Shown here one piece after another: positions 1-8,271 of a stretch of DNA of 64,000 nucleotides. The notes under the pieces are model-generated. The model ran no database searches and was not told the DNA's origin. It saw only the letters and a list, made by a program, of their open reading frames with translations. Where the stretch lies: NCBI RefSeq assembly GCF_000013645.1, contig NC_007952.1, positions 2,418,001 to 2,482,000 of the forward strand. The letters run 5' to 3'. Each line of letters begins with the position of its first letter. The stretch's first letter is position 1. This DNA comes from Paraburkholderia xenovorans LB400. Lineage in GTDB: Bacteria > Pseudomonadota > Gammaproteobacteria > Burkholderiales > Burkholderiaceae. The position numbers and the translations under genes were made by a program.

Positions 1-901
1 TCACCGGCACCAGCGGCGCTTCCGCGAACGAGAAATCCGCCGGCGGCTTGCCGAGCAGAATCGCGAGGCTATGCTCCGACGCGGCACGCTGACGCGCCAC
101 GCCCACGGCGTCCGCACGCGCACTCGCGAGTTCGTTGCGGGCCCGCGAGACATCCAGTTCGCCGATATCGCCTTCCTTGAAACGCCGTTCGACGAGCTTC
201 AGCGTATCCTCGCGCAACGCCACGGTGCGGCGGTACAGGTCCTGGTCCGTATCGAGCTCGCGCAACTGGAAGTAGTTCTGCGCGACGTCCGCCTGCAACG
301 ACAGTTGCACGGAACGGAACAGCGCTTCGCTTTGCTGCTCGTCCGCCCGCGACGCGTTCACGTTCGAACCGACCCGCCCGAACAGATCCGCCTCGTACGA
401 TGCGCCAACCTGCGCGCGCCAGATCGTGCCGTTCGTGCCGCCCGCGTTGTCCGGCAGGAATTGCGACGCCGCCGAAGCACGCTCGCGCGTTGGGCCAAAG
501 CCCGCGTCGAGCTTCGGGAACCAGTCCGACCTGGCCGCCTGCGTCACCGCCCGCGCCTGCTGCACGCGCGCCGCGGCGGCCTTCAGGTCCTGATTGGCGG
601 CGGCCGCCTGCTCTTCGAGCGCGTTGAGCTGCGGGTCGCCGAAAATCGTCCACCATTCGCCGCGATGCGCGTCGTCGGCGGGCTGCGCCTGCTTCCAGGT
701 GCCGTTGTCCTGCGCCGATCCAGCCGACGGCGCGGACGCCGCAGACGGCGCTGACGCAGCGGGCGCTTCCTTGAACGCAACCGGCGTATCCACTTCAGGC
801 CGTTTATAAGTCGGCTCGACGGAGCAGGCAGCGAGCAATGCAACCAGCAAACCGCTGGCAGCCGCCCGGCCCCACCCACTCAAAGATTCAAAGCGTTTCA
901 T
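1..901 (-). CDS. oprC: RND efflux outer membrane lipoprotein (NodT/OprM family), 3' end outside window
   Basis: This is the outer membrane channel of the tripartite efflux pump encoded with the next two genes. About 300 N-terminal residues are present and the C-terminus is cut by the window edge. The protein starts at the ATG at 899-901 with a lipoprotein signal ending in LLAAC (lipobox, Cys about residue 26). It continues as the alternating helical outer membrane efflux repeats typical of the family, with motifs such as WWTIFGDPQL and SYEADLFGRV. It lies 13 bp after the permease stop, so it is the last gene of the operon. Gene order matches bpeEF-oprC and ceoAB-opcM of Burkholderia. The symbol follows that synteny and is not proven by alignment. 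The stretch after the signal peptide is rich in Ala-Ser-Pro. Confidence 0.9.
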   Translation of the reverse strand, partial: MKRFESLSGWGRAAASGLLVALLAACSVEPTYKRPEVDTPVAFKEAPAASAPSAASAPSAGSAQDNGTWKQAQPADDAHRGEWWTIFGDPQLNALEEQAAAANQDLKAAAARVQQARAVTQAARSDWFPKLDAGFGPTRERASAASQFLPDNAGGTNGTIWRAQVGASYEADLFGRVGSNVNASRADEQQSEALFRSVQLSLQADVAQNYFQLRELDTDQDLYRRTVALREDTLKLVERRFKEGDIGELDVSRARNELASARADAVGVARQRAASEHSLAILLGKPPADFSFAEAPLVPV

Positions 902-914
902 TATTGTTTTCTCC

Positions 915-3900
915 TCAGGCGTCCGTCACCGGCGCGCCGTAGTGCGGCGAATCCTTCTGCGCGACGTGAATGGTTCCACCCGCCAGCGTACGCAGCACCA
1001 CATAGAACACAGGGGTCAGCATCAGACCGAACAGCGTGACGCCGAGCATGCCGAAGAACACCGCGATACCCATCGCATGACGCATCTCCGAACCGGCTCC
1101 GCTCGACAGCACCAGCGGCACCACGCCCATGATGAAAGCGATCGACGTCATCAGGATCGGCCGCAGACGCAAGCGGCTAGCTTCGATCGCCGCCGAGAGC
1201 GGCGTATGTCCGTCGTGCTCCAGTTCGCGCGCGAATTCGACGATCAGGATCGCGTTCTTCGCCGACAACCCCACCAGCACCATCAAACCGATCTGCGTGA
1301 AGATGTTGTTGTCGCCACCGGTGAGCCACACGCCGGTCAGCGCGGACAGCACGCTCATCGGCACGATCAGGATCACCGCAAGCGGCAGCGTCAGGCTTTC
1401 ATACAGTGCGGCGAGCACGAGGAACACGAGCAGCACGCTGATCGGGAACACCCACAAGCCTGCATTGCCGGCCAGAATCTGCTGATACGTCAGGTCGGTC
1501 CATTCGAGCTTCACACCGTGCGGCAGGACTTCCGCCGCCACGCGTTCGGCCGCGGCCTGCGCCTGACCCGACGAGAAGCCCGGCGCCGGTCCACCGTTGA
1601 TGTCGGCAGCCGTATAGCCGTTGTAACGCACCACCATTTCCGGGCCGAACGTCGGCGTTACCGTCACCAGCGACGACAGCGGCACCATGTCGCCCGCGGC
1701 ATTGCGCGTCTTCAGTTGCAGGATGTCGTCGGCGCGCTGACGGAACGGCGCGTCCGCCTGCACCCGCACCTGATACACGCGGCCAAAACGGTTGAAGTCG
1801 TTCACATACAGCGAGCCCAGATAGATCTGCATCGTATTGAACACGTCCGTGACCGGCACACCGAGCTGCTTGGCCTTCACGCGATCGAGATCCACGTTCA
1901 GTTGCGGCACGTTGATCTGATAGCTGGAGAAGGTCGGGCCGAGTTCAGGCGTCTGTGCCGCCTTCTTCACGAACGCTTCCGCTGCCTTGTTCAACTCCGC
2001 GTAACCGAGCGCGCCGTGATCCTCCAGTTGCATCTTGAAGCCGCCGAGCGTGCCGAGACCGAGCACGGGTGGCGGCGGGAACACCGCGACGAACGAATCC
2101 TTGATCGCACCGTATTGCTGATTCAGCGCACCGGCAATCGCACCGGCCGAGAGTTTCTTGTCGCCACGATCCTTGAAAGGCTTGAGCGTGACGAACACGA
2201 TGCCCGCGCTGGAGCTATTCGTGAAGCCGTTCACCGACAACCCCGGGAACGCCACCGCGCTCTCCACGCCCGGCTGCTTCAGCGCGATCGAGCTCATGTC
2301 GCGAATCACTTTCTCCGTGCGATCCAGCGACGCGCCGTTCGGCAACTGCGCGAACGCAATCAGGTACTCCTTGTCCTGCGCCGGCACGAAACCGCCCGGC
2401 ACCACGCGCGAGATCAGCACGGTCGCGCCCAGCAGGATGGCGTACACCGCGAGCATGGCGCCCTTACGACGCAACACGCCGGTCACGCCGCGGCCATATT
2501 CCGCCGAGCCACGATGAAACACCTTGTTGAAACGCCTGAAGAAACCACCCAGCAGGCGATTCATCACGCGCGTCACGAAGTCTTCCTTCGCACCATGACT
2601 GCGCAACAGCATCGCGGACAGCGCCGGCGACAGCGTCAGCGAATTGAACGCCGAGATCACCGTCGAAATCGCGATGGTCATCGCAAACTGCTTGTAGAAC
2701 TGGCCCGTCAAACCGGTCATGAACGCGAGCGGCACGAACACGGCAACCAGTGTCAGCGCAATGGCGATAATCGGCCCGCTCACTTCCTGCATGGCCTTAT
2801 AGGTGGCGTCGCGCGCACTCAGCCCGTTTTCGATGTTCCGCTCAACGTTCTCCACCACCACGATCGCATCGTCCACCACGATCCCGATGGCGAGCACCAT
2901 GCCGAACAACGACAACGCGTTGATCGAGAAACCGAACGCGAGCAGCAGCGAGAACGTCCCCACGATCGACACCGGCACGGCGATCAGCGGAATGATCGAC
3001 GCGCGCCACGTTTGCAGGAACACGATCACGACGATCACCACCAGCGCGATCGCTTCGAGCAGCGTATGCACGACTGCCTCGATACTCGAGCGCACGAACT
3101 GCGTCGGGTCGTAGACGATCTTGTATTCGACGCCTGCCGGCATGTCTTCCGCGAGTTCCTTCATCGCGGAGCGCACCTGATCGGAAATGGCGAGCGAGTT
3201 CGCGCCCGGCGCCTGGTTGATGGCGAGCGCCACAGCCGGCTTGTTGTCGAGCAGCGAACGCAGGCCGTATTCCGACGCCGCGAGTTCGATTCGTGCAATA
3301 TCGCGCAGATAGGTCACGCCGCCATCCGGCGCGGTCTTGACGATGATGTCGCCGAATTCGCCCTCGGTCCTCAAACGGCCGCGCGCATTCACCGACAACT
3401 GCAACTGCGTGCCCGGCACCGAAGGCGATGCGCCGATCACACCGGCCGCCACCTGAATGTTCTGCTCGCGGATCGCGTTGACCACTTCGGTCGCCGTCAA
3501 ACCGCGCTGGGCCACTTTCTGCGGATCGAGCCAGACGCGCATGGCGTAATCGCCCGAACCCCACAACTGCACTTCGCCCACACCCTGAATCCGCGCAAGC
3601 CGGTCCTTGACGTTCAGCAGCGCGTAGTTGCGCAGATACGTCATGTCGTAGCGATTGTTCGGCGAGATCAGGTGGACCACCATAGTCAGCGTGGGCGAGC
3701 TCTTGATCGTCGTGATGCCCAGACGCTGCACGTCTTCCGGCAGACGCGGCAGCGCCTGGTTGACGCGGTTCTGCACCAGTTGCGTCGCGAGGTCCGGATT
3801 GGTGCCGAGCTTGAAGGTCACCGTGAGCGTGAGATTGCCGTCGCTATTCGCTTGCGACTGCATGTACAGCATGTTCTCGACGCCGTTGATCTGCTCTTCG

Positions 3901-4100
3901 AGCGGCGAAGCGACCGCTTCGGCGATCACCTTCGGATTTGCACCCGGATACTGCGCGTGCACCACCACCGAAGGCGGCACGACTTCCGGATACTCCGAGA
4001 TCGGCAGCTTGAAGAGCGAAATCACGCCCGCCAGCAGGATCAATACCGATAGCACGCCGGCAAAGATCGGCCGATCGATGAAGAATTTGGATATGTTCAT
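915..4100 (-). CDS. bpeF: RND multidrug efflux permease (HAE1 family, MexF/BpeF/CeoB type)
   Basis: This 1,061-residue inner membrane proton/drug antiporter has the usual length for the HAE1 family. The N-terminus MNISKFFIDRPIFAGVL is the standard first transmembrane segment. The proton relay is visible as the paired aspartates in GIVVDDAIVVVENVERN (TM4) and the lysine in GLSAKNAILIVEFA (TM10). The two large periplasmic loops are present. Sequence style is closest to MexF, BpeF and CeoB, which in Pseudomonas and Burkholderia export chloramphenicol, trimethoprim and fluoroquinolones; the substrate here is inferred. It follows the adaptor gene by 56 bp and is followed by the outer membrane factor after 13 bp. 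Confidence 0.95.
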   Translation of the reverse strand: MNISKFFIDRPIFAGVLSVLILLAGVISLFKLPISEYPEVVPPSVVVHAQYPGANPKVIAEAVASPLEEQINGVENMLYMQSQANSDGNLTLTVTFKLGTNPDLATQLVQNRVNQALPRLPEDVQRLGITTIKSSPTLTMVVHLISPNNRYDMTYLRNYALLNVKDRLARIQGVGEVQLWGSGDYAMRVWLDPQKVAQRGLTATEVVNAIREQNIQVAAGVIGASPSVPGTQLQLSVNARGRLRTEGEFGDIIVKTAPDGGVTYLRDIARIELAASEYGLRSLLDNKPAVALAINQAPGANSLAISDQVRSAMKELAEDMPAGVEYKIVYDPTQFVRSSIEAVVHTLLEAIALVVIVVIVFLQTWRASIIPLIAVPVSIVGTFSLLLAFGFSINALSLFGMVLAIGIVVDDAIVVVENVERNIENGLSARDATYKAMQEVSGPIIAIALTLVAVFVPLAFMTGLTGQFYKQFAMTIAISTVISAFNSLTLSPALSAMLLRSHGAKEDFVTRVMNRLLGGFFRRFNKVFHRGSAEYGRGVTGVLRRKGAMLAVYAILLGATVLISRVVPGGFVPAQDKEYLIAFAQLPNGASLDRTEKVIRDMSSIALKQPGVESAVAFPGLSVNGFTNSSSAGIVFVTLKPFKDRGDKKLSAGAIAGALNQQYGAIKDSFVAVFPPPPVLGLGTLGGFKMQLEDHGALGYAELNKAAEAFVKKAAQTPELGPTFSSYQINVPQLNVDLDRVKAKQLGVPVTDVFNTMQIYLGSLYVNDFNRFGRVYQVRVQADAPFRQRADDILQLKTRNAAGDMVPLSSLVTVTPTFGPEMVVRYNGYTAADINGGPAPGFSSGQAQAAAERVAAEVLPHGVKLEWTDLTYQQILAGNAGLWVFPISVLLVFLVLAALYESLTLPLAVILIVPMSVLSALTGVWLTGGDNNIFTQIGLMVLVGLSAKNAILIVEFARELEHDGHTPLSAAIEASRLRLRPILMTSIAFIMGVVPLVLSSGAGSEMRHAMGIAVFFGMLGVTLFGLMLTPVFYVVLRTLAGGTIHVAQKDSPHYGAPVTDA

Positions 4101-4156
4101 TGGAAGCTCTTAACGTTGGAGCGTGCGCCGCGCAGTCATGCCGCGGCGTGCAAGGC

Positions 4157-5413
4157 TCACGAATTCTTGTCCGCTTTGGTGCGCGTCGGCGTCTGCGTTT
4201 GGGCTTGCGTCTGCGTTTGCGGTTGCGCCGGCGTTTGCGCGAGCGGCGCGCTGTTCGGATCCTGATCGGCCGTCATCGGCACCATATGGGCGCGCACCGT
4301 GTCACCCGGACGCACGCGCTGGATACCGTTTACGACGATGCGGTCATCCGGTTTCAGGCCGCCCTTCACCACGCGCAGATTGCCCTGCATGCCGCCCACG
4401 TCGATCGTGCGATACACGACGTGATTGCCCTGATCCACCACCAGCACGAATTTCTTGTCCTGATCGGTACCGACGGCGGCGTCGTCGATCAACAGCGCCG
4501 GATGCGGTTCGCTGCCGCCTACCTTCACGCGCGCATACAAACCGGGAATCAGTGCACCATCCTGGTTATCGAAGCGCGCGCGCACGCGGATCGTGCCCGA
4601 CGAGGTGTCGAGGCGGTTGTCCACCGACTCGATCACGCCGCTGCGCGAGTAGCCGCTTTCGTCCGCGAGACCGAGTTCCACCGGCACCTTGCTGCCGTCT
4701 TTCGCGCGGCTCAGGTATTGCAGATACGTCTGTTCGTCCGCGTCGAACGATGCGTAGATCGGCGAAACCGACACCAGCGTGGTCAGCGGCGCAGCAGTCG
4801 CGCCCGCCGAAATGACGTTGCCCACCGTGATTTCCGCGCGCGACACGCGGCCCGAAACCGGCGCGACGATCTTCGTGTAGCCGAGATTGATGCGGGCGGT
4901 TTCGAGGGCGGCTTGCGCGGCCTTCAGGTTCGCGCTCGCTTCGCGCGCGGCGTTCTGCTTCTCGTCGTAGTCACGCCTGGCGATCGCATTGTCGGCAATC
5001 AGGCGTTGCGCACGCTCCCAATCGCTCTGCGTGTAACCCGTGCGCGCCTGCGCGGCGGCGAGTTGCGCTTCGGCGCGATCCACTTCGGCGGCGTACGGGC
5101 GCGGGTCGATCACGAACAGCGTGTCGCCCTTCTTCACGAGCGCGCCGTCCTTGAAATTGACGGACACGATGGTGCCCGGCACCTGCGAACGCACGTCCAC
5201 CTTTTCGACGGCTTCGAGACGGCCCGAATAGCTCTGCCAGTCCGTGATCGTTTTCTGCACCACAGTGGCGACATCGACTTCCGGCACGATGGTCGGCGCG
5301 GCGGGCGAGCTCGCGTCCACGCGAATCGCGCCGAACGTGCCCAGTCCGGCCACGACGACGACGACAAGTGCGGCGATCGCCACACGGCGACGGGAAAGAG
5401 GAAGGATAGTCAT
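4157..5413 (-). CDS. bpeE: RND efflux periplasmic adaptor (membrane fusion protein, MexE/BpeE type)
   Basis: This 418-residue adaptor links the inner membrane permease to the outer membrane channel. It has one N-terminal membrane/signal segment (about residues 10-28). Biotinyl-lipoyl half motifs follow (VDVRSQVPGTIVSVNFKDGALVKKGDTLF and IVAPVSGRVSRAEITVGNVI, shown here only as landmarks) around a helical hairpin, then beta-barrel and membrane-proximal domains. The C-terminal about 30 residues are a low-complexity Gln-Thr-Pro tail not needed for the fold. The ATG at 5411-5413 has a GGGAGC ribosome binding site. The gene sits 55 bp downstream of the llpE-like gene, consistent with one transcript. 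Confidence 0.93.
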   Translation of the reverse strand: MTILPLSRRRVAIAALVVVVVAGLGTFGAIRVDASSPAAPTIVPEVDVATVVQKTITDWQSYSGRLEAVEKVDVRSQVPGTIVSVNFKDGALVKKGDTLFVIDPRPYAAEVDRAEAQLAAAQARTGYTQSDWERAQRLIADNAIARRDYDEKQNAAREASANLKAAQAALETARINLGYTKIVAPVSGRVSRAEITVGNVISAGATAAPLTTLVSVSPIYASFDADEQTYLQYLSRAKDGSKVPVELGLADESGYSRSGVIESVDNRLDTSSGTIRVRARFDNQDGALIPGLYARVKVGGSEPHPALLIDDAAVGTDQDKKFVLVVDQGNHVVYRTIDVGGMQGNLRVVKGGLKPDDRIVVNGIQRVRPGDTVRAHMVPMTADQDPNSAPLAQTPAQPQTQTQAQTQTPTRTKADKNS

Positions 5414-5468
5414 GTGAAGCTCCCGGTATCGTTGATCAAAGTTCTGCTTGTTTCTGTTTTATCGAGTT

Positions 5469-6344
5469 CTATCGATAGGCGCGCGCATCGAAGCGCCACT
5501 GAAAAAATCGCACCGCCTCCTGCAGGGCGGGCACGTGATCGGCCAATGCCGCATGCGAAACGCTCGGATAGCGGACCACCTGGGTCAGCACACCGGCGTC
5601 AATCAGACTGCTGGCGTATTTCTCCGCCTCCACGTGCAGCACGTCGTTTTGCGCCGTCACGATCAGCGTGGCCGGCAGGCCCGCGAGCCGCGACGATTCG
5701 AGCGGCGCGGCATACGGATGCATGCGCTGCGACGCTTGCGGCAGGTACGCGCGGTAACACGCTGCGCACTCTTTCGCCGTGATGTCCGAGCCGAGGCGCT
5801 TTTCGTCGCCCAGCCGCGTGAGGCTCGGATCGAGCATCGGCCCGAACAGCGCCTGGGCCGCGATCCGCACGTCGCCGCGATCACGCGCAATGAAAGCAAG
5901 GCAATTGGCCAGCTGGCCGCCCGCATCGTGACCGGCCACGCCCACTTTCTTGCTGTTGCCGCCGAATGCACGTGCCCGCGTCTGCACCCACAGTGCCGCG
6001 CGGTGCGCATCTTCGGGCGCCGCCGGAAACGGAAACTGCGGCGCGAGCGAGTAGCCGACCGACACGACCAGAGCCGGTAAGTGTTCTGCGAAATAACGCG
6101 AGGCGTAATCGGCCTGGTCGATCGATCCTTTCGTAAATCCGCCACCGTGGAAATAAAGCAGTACCGGCAGTGCGGTTTTCTTTGCCTGCCGGTACAGGCG
6201 CAACGTGATGTCCTGCGCGTGCCCCTCGATCTGCACGTCGGTGACTTCCAGTGCCGTGCTGTCGGCCTCTGCCGGCTCGCTGCCGGCGGGCACAAAGGAG
6301 TACGGCGGTTTAAATGCTTCCATGTCGAGCCGCGCAATGCGCAT
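5469..6344 (-). CDS. llpE: LlpE-like alpha/beta hydrolase of the efflux operon
   Basis: This 291-residue protein has the hormone-sensitive-lipase-like alpha/beta hydrolase fold. The oxyanion motif HGGGF is at residues 66-70. The acid and histidine candidates lie in TAQNDVLH and SVSHAAL near the C-terminus. The nucleophile elbow reads GHDAGG (138-143) where esterases have GDSAGG, so Asp140 replaces the usual Ser. It is the first gene of the pump operon and is divergent from the LysR regulator. A lipase-like gene llpE in exactly this position is known from Burkholderia ceoAB and bpeEF operons, where its role is unclear. Family assignment is firm, while the substrate and whether it is active as an esterase are unknown. 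Confidence 0.82.
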   Translation of the reverse strand: MRIARLDMEAFKPPYSFVPAGSEPAEADSTALEVTDVQIEGHAQDITLRLYRQAKKTALPVLLYFHGGGFTKGSIDQADYASRYFAEHLPALVVSVGYSLAPQFPFPAAPEDAHRAALWVQTRARAFGGNSKKVGVAGHDAGGQLANCLAFIARDRGDVRIAAQALFGPMLDPSLTRLGDEKRLGSDITAKECAACYRAYLPQASQRMHPYAAPLESSRLAGLPATLIVTAQNDVLHVEAEKYASSLIDAGVLTQVVRYPSVSHAALADHVPALQEAVRFFQWRFDARAYR

Positions 6345-6395
6345 AGAACTTCAATGGTGCGAATTGTGGGTTCAGCAGACTCGTAAATAAATGCC

Positions 6396-6401
6396 TATAA
6401 T
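6396..6401 (+). promoter_or_regulatory. Candidate -10 box for the LysR regulator gene
   Basis: A perfect TATAAT lies 105 bp before the regulator's start codon, inside the 161-bp divergent gap. The best -35 candidate is TTCAGC at 6371-6376, with a long 19-bp spacer. The match rests on the -10 only. Confidence 0.4.
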
Positions 6402-6427
6402 CCGGCAACACAATTCGGCGCCCCTGA

Positions 6428-6445
6428 ACAATCGAATGCGATTGT
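6428..6445. promoter_or_regulatory. Inverted repeat in the efflux divergent promoter, candidate LysR operator
   Basis: ACAATCG and CGATTGT form a perfect 7-bp inverted repeat separated by AATG. It lies between the pump operon and its LysR-type regulator and just downstream of the candidate -10 box at 6396. The position fits an autoregulatory LysR site, but no footprint or alignment supports it here. Confidence 0.45.
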
Positions 6446-6505
6446 CCGCGGATCGCGGTGGAGTCCTTTCCTGCTCGGTGCGCCCGCCCCTATTGGAGGT
6501 CTGCA

Positions 6506-7510
6506 ATGGACCGGCTTCAGGCCATGCAAGTGTTCACGCGTGTCGTCGACACCAACAGCTTTACCCGTGCAGCGGAGACGCTCGACCTGCCGCGCGCATC
6601 GGTTACCACGATTATTCAGAACCTCGAAGCGTTCCTCGGCACGCGTCTGATGCATCGGACCACGCGGCGCCTGTCGCTCACACCGGACGGCGCGGCGTAC
6701 TACGAACGCTGCGTGCGCATCCTCGCGGATGTCGAGGAGACCGAGGCCAGTTTTCAAAGCGGCAATAAAAAACCGCATGGCAAGCTGCGCATCGACATGC
6801 CGGGGTCGATTGGCCGCCTGCTGGTGATTCCTTCGCTGAGTGAATTCCACACGCGCTATCCGGACATCGACCTGCAACTCGGCCTGACGGACCGGCCGGT
6901 GGATCTGCTGCAGGAAGGCGTGGATTGCGTGGTGCGGGTCGGCGCGCTACAGGATTCCTCGCTGGTGGCGCGCCGTATTGGGTTGTTCGAGGGTGTGACC
7001 TGCGCGGCCCCCGATTACATCGAGCGCGCGGGCATGCCCTCTTCGCTCGAAGACCTGGAGAATCACAAAGCAGTCAATTACTTTTCGAGCCGCACGGGAC
7101 GCACGCTCGACTGGGCCTTCATGGTTGATGGCAAAGAAATCGAAGTAAAAATGAAGGGCATCGTCTCGGTGAATGACGCCGACGCCTACGTGACCTGCGG
7201 GCTGGAAGGCTTCGGCCTGATTCAGCCTGCGCTCTTCATGGTGCTGCCGCATCTGCGTTCGGGCCAACTGGTGGAAGTACTGCCGGAGCTGAAACCTTTG
7301 CCGATGCCGATTTCCGCAGTCTATCCGCACAGCCGCCATCTGTCGCCTAAAGTCCGTGTTTTCGTAGACTGGATCGCGGAGCTGTTCGACCGCTGCCCAT
7401 TGCTGAGCGGACGCGGCAGTCTCGACGCAACCTGCACGAAGCGCACTTTCGAAGAACGCGAGTCTGCTCCGACGCTCGACACACCGGTGATATCGGAATG
7501 GGTCGCGTGA
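6506..7510 (+). CDS. bpeT: LysR-family regulator of the RND pump (BpeT/CeoR-like)
   Basis: This 334-residue regulator has an N-terminal winged helix-turn-helix (about residues 1-60, MDRLQAMQVFTRVVDTNSFT onward) and a LysR co-inducer domain to about residue 295. A C-terminal tail of about 38 residues follows, richer in Ser, Thr and Glu, and is longer than in typical members. The ATG at 6506 is chosen because GGAGG lies at 6495-6499. It is divergent from the pump operon, which is the arrangement of bpeT and ceoR, so control of that operon is the likely role. A related regulator with the same N-terminal pattern is at 58178-59089. Confidence 0.88.
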   Translation: MDRLQAMQVFTRVVDTNSFTRAAETLDLPRASVTTIIQNLEAFLGTRLMHRTTRRLSLTPDGAAYYERCVRILADVEETEASFQSGNKKPHGKLRIDMPGSIGRLLVIPSLSEFHTRYPDIDLQLGLTDRPVDLLQEGVDCVVRVGALQDSSLVARRIGLFEGVTCAAPDYIERAGMPSSLEDLENHKAVNYFSSRTGRTLDWAFMVDGKEIEVKMKGIVSVNDADAYVTCGLEGFGLIQPALFMVLPHLRSGQLVEVLPELKPLPMPISAVYPHSRHLSPKVRVFVDWIAELFDRCPLLSGRGSLDATCTKRTFEERESAPTLDTPVISEWVA

Positions 7511-7550
7511 TCGCGCGACTTGAAGTACGGAATCTGCAACAGTGAATTCC

Positions 7551-7581
7551 AACCGCGGCTCCAATGCCGCGGTTTTCTTTT
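7551..7581 (+). terminator. Rho-independent terminator after the LysR gene
   Basis: A perfect 9-bp stem (AACCGCGGC at 7551-7559, GCCGCGGTT at 7566-7574) with a 6-nt loop is followed by TTTTCTTTT. It begins 41 bp after the regulator's stop codon. Confidence 0.75.
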
Positions 7582-7744
7582 CCAGCACCGCATTCACAGC
7601 GGTTTAACGCAGCGTTCTCGCGATTGTTCCGGAAACCCGACAATTCATTTCGCGAAAGTGCGATTTATCCGCCCTGTCTCGAAGTCTACATTTCACCCTG
7701 TCGCAGCGCCGCTCGTGCTGCAAATGAATCGACAGGAGTGAATC

Positions 7745-8050
7745 ATGAAACGCAATCTCTTGGCAGGTCTGGCTCTTTCGCTGCTCGCGAGCGCTCCGGT
7801 GTTTGCGCAAAGCAGCGGCGGCATTGGCCGCGCCGGCACATATGAAACGCTGCCCACGCCGGGCACCAGCGTGAAAACGCGTGAAGAAGTGAAGGCGGAA
7901 CTGGTCGCGGCCTATCGCGATGGTTCGCTGCCCGCGCTGAACCGCACGACGTATCCGAACAAAGGCCTGATCGGTCAGACGCAAGCTGCACGCCTCGCGC
8001 TGCAGGAAGGCCGGAGCGGCGACGTCACGCGCGTGGCCGAAGGACAGTAA
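7745..8050 (+). CDS. DUF4148 secreted small protein
   Basis: This 101-residue protein has a signal peptide (MKRNLLAGLALSLLASAPVFA) and a short mature chain with the DUF4148 pattern (REEVKAELVAAYRDG, then NKGLIGQTQAARLAL). The family is abundant in Burkholderiales and has no established function. The start is supported by CAGGAG at 7733-7738. Two more DUF4148 genes lie at 28821 and 49391. A candidate microprotein gene follows 82 bp downstream. Confidence 0.85.
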   Translation: MKRNLLAGLALSLLASAPVFAQSSGGIGRAGTYETLPTPGTSVKTREEVKAELVAAYRDGSLPALNRTTYPNKGLIGQTQAARLALQEGRSGDVTRVAEGQ

Positions 8051-8132
8051 AGCAAACCCGTTGCAATGATTCGGTTTCCAAAAGAAATAGTCATTGCGGC
8101 GCATTCATGCACTCTTCAAAAAGGAGCACATC

Positions 8133-8207
8133 ATGACACCCTCTGAACTCGACCATTGGGATACCGACACGCCAGTGTGGACGCCGTACCGCGCGCCGCA
8201 ACACTAA
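8133..8207 (+). CDS. Candidate 24-residue microprotein
   Basis: This short reading frame starts with MTPSELDHWD, ends in PYRAPQH and stops with TAA at 8205. Its Shine-Dalgarno sequence is excellent: AAGGAG at 8121-8126, 6 nt before the ATG. It has no signal peptide and is rich in Asp, Trp, Thr and Pro. It lies between the DUF4148 gene and a hairpin. I do not recognise it; support is the ribosome binding site and clean placement, not homology. Confidence 0.42.
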   Translation: MTPSELDHWDTDTPVWTPYRAPQH

Positions 8208-8226
8208 ATGTCGAAAGCAGCAGCCA

Positions 8227-8253
8227 GTGCCCGCGGATCTGATTCGCGGGCAC
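8227..8253. terminator. Hairpin between convergent genes
   Basis: A perfect 9-bp stem GTGCCCGCG / CGCGGGCAC encloses a 9-nt loop, located between the small ORF and the convergent gene ending at 8272. There is no T-run on either side, so it may be a weak or Rho-assisted bidirectional stop. Confidence 0.4.
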
Positions 8254-8271
8254 GCACCCGTTCGAAGCGGC

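Noticed and set aside
942..4052. 1,036-codon open frame antisense to the efflux permease
   Set aside because: It mirrors the permease gene in another frame, is His/Arg-rich with no family features, and arises from high GC at third codon positions.
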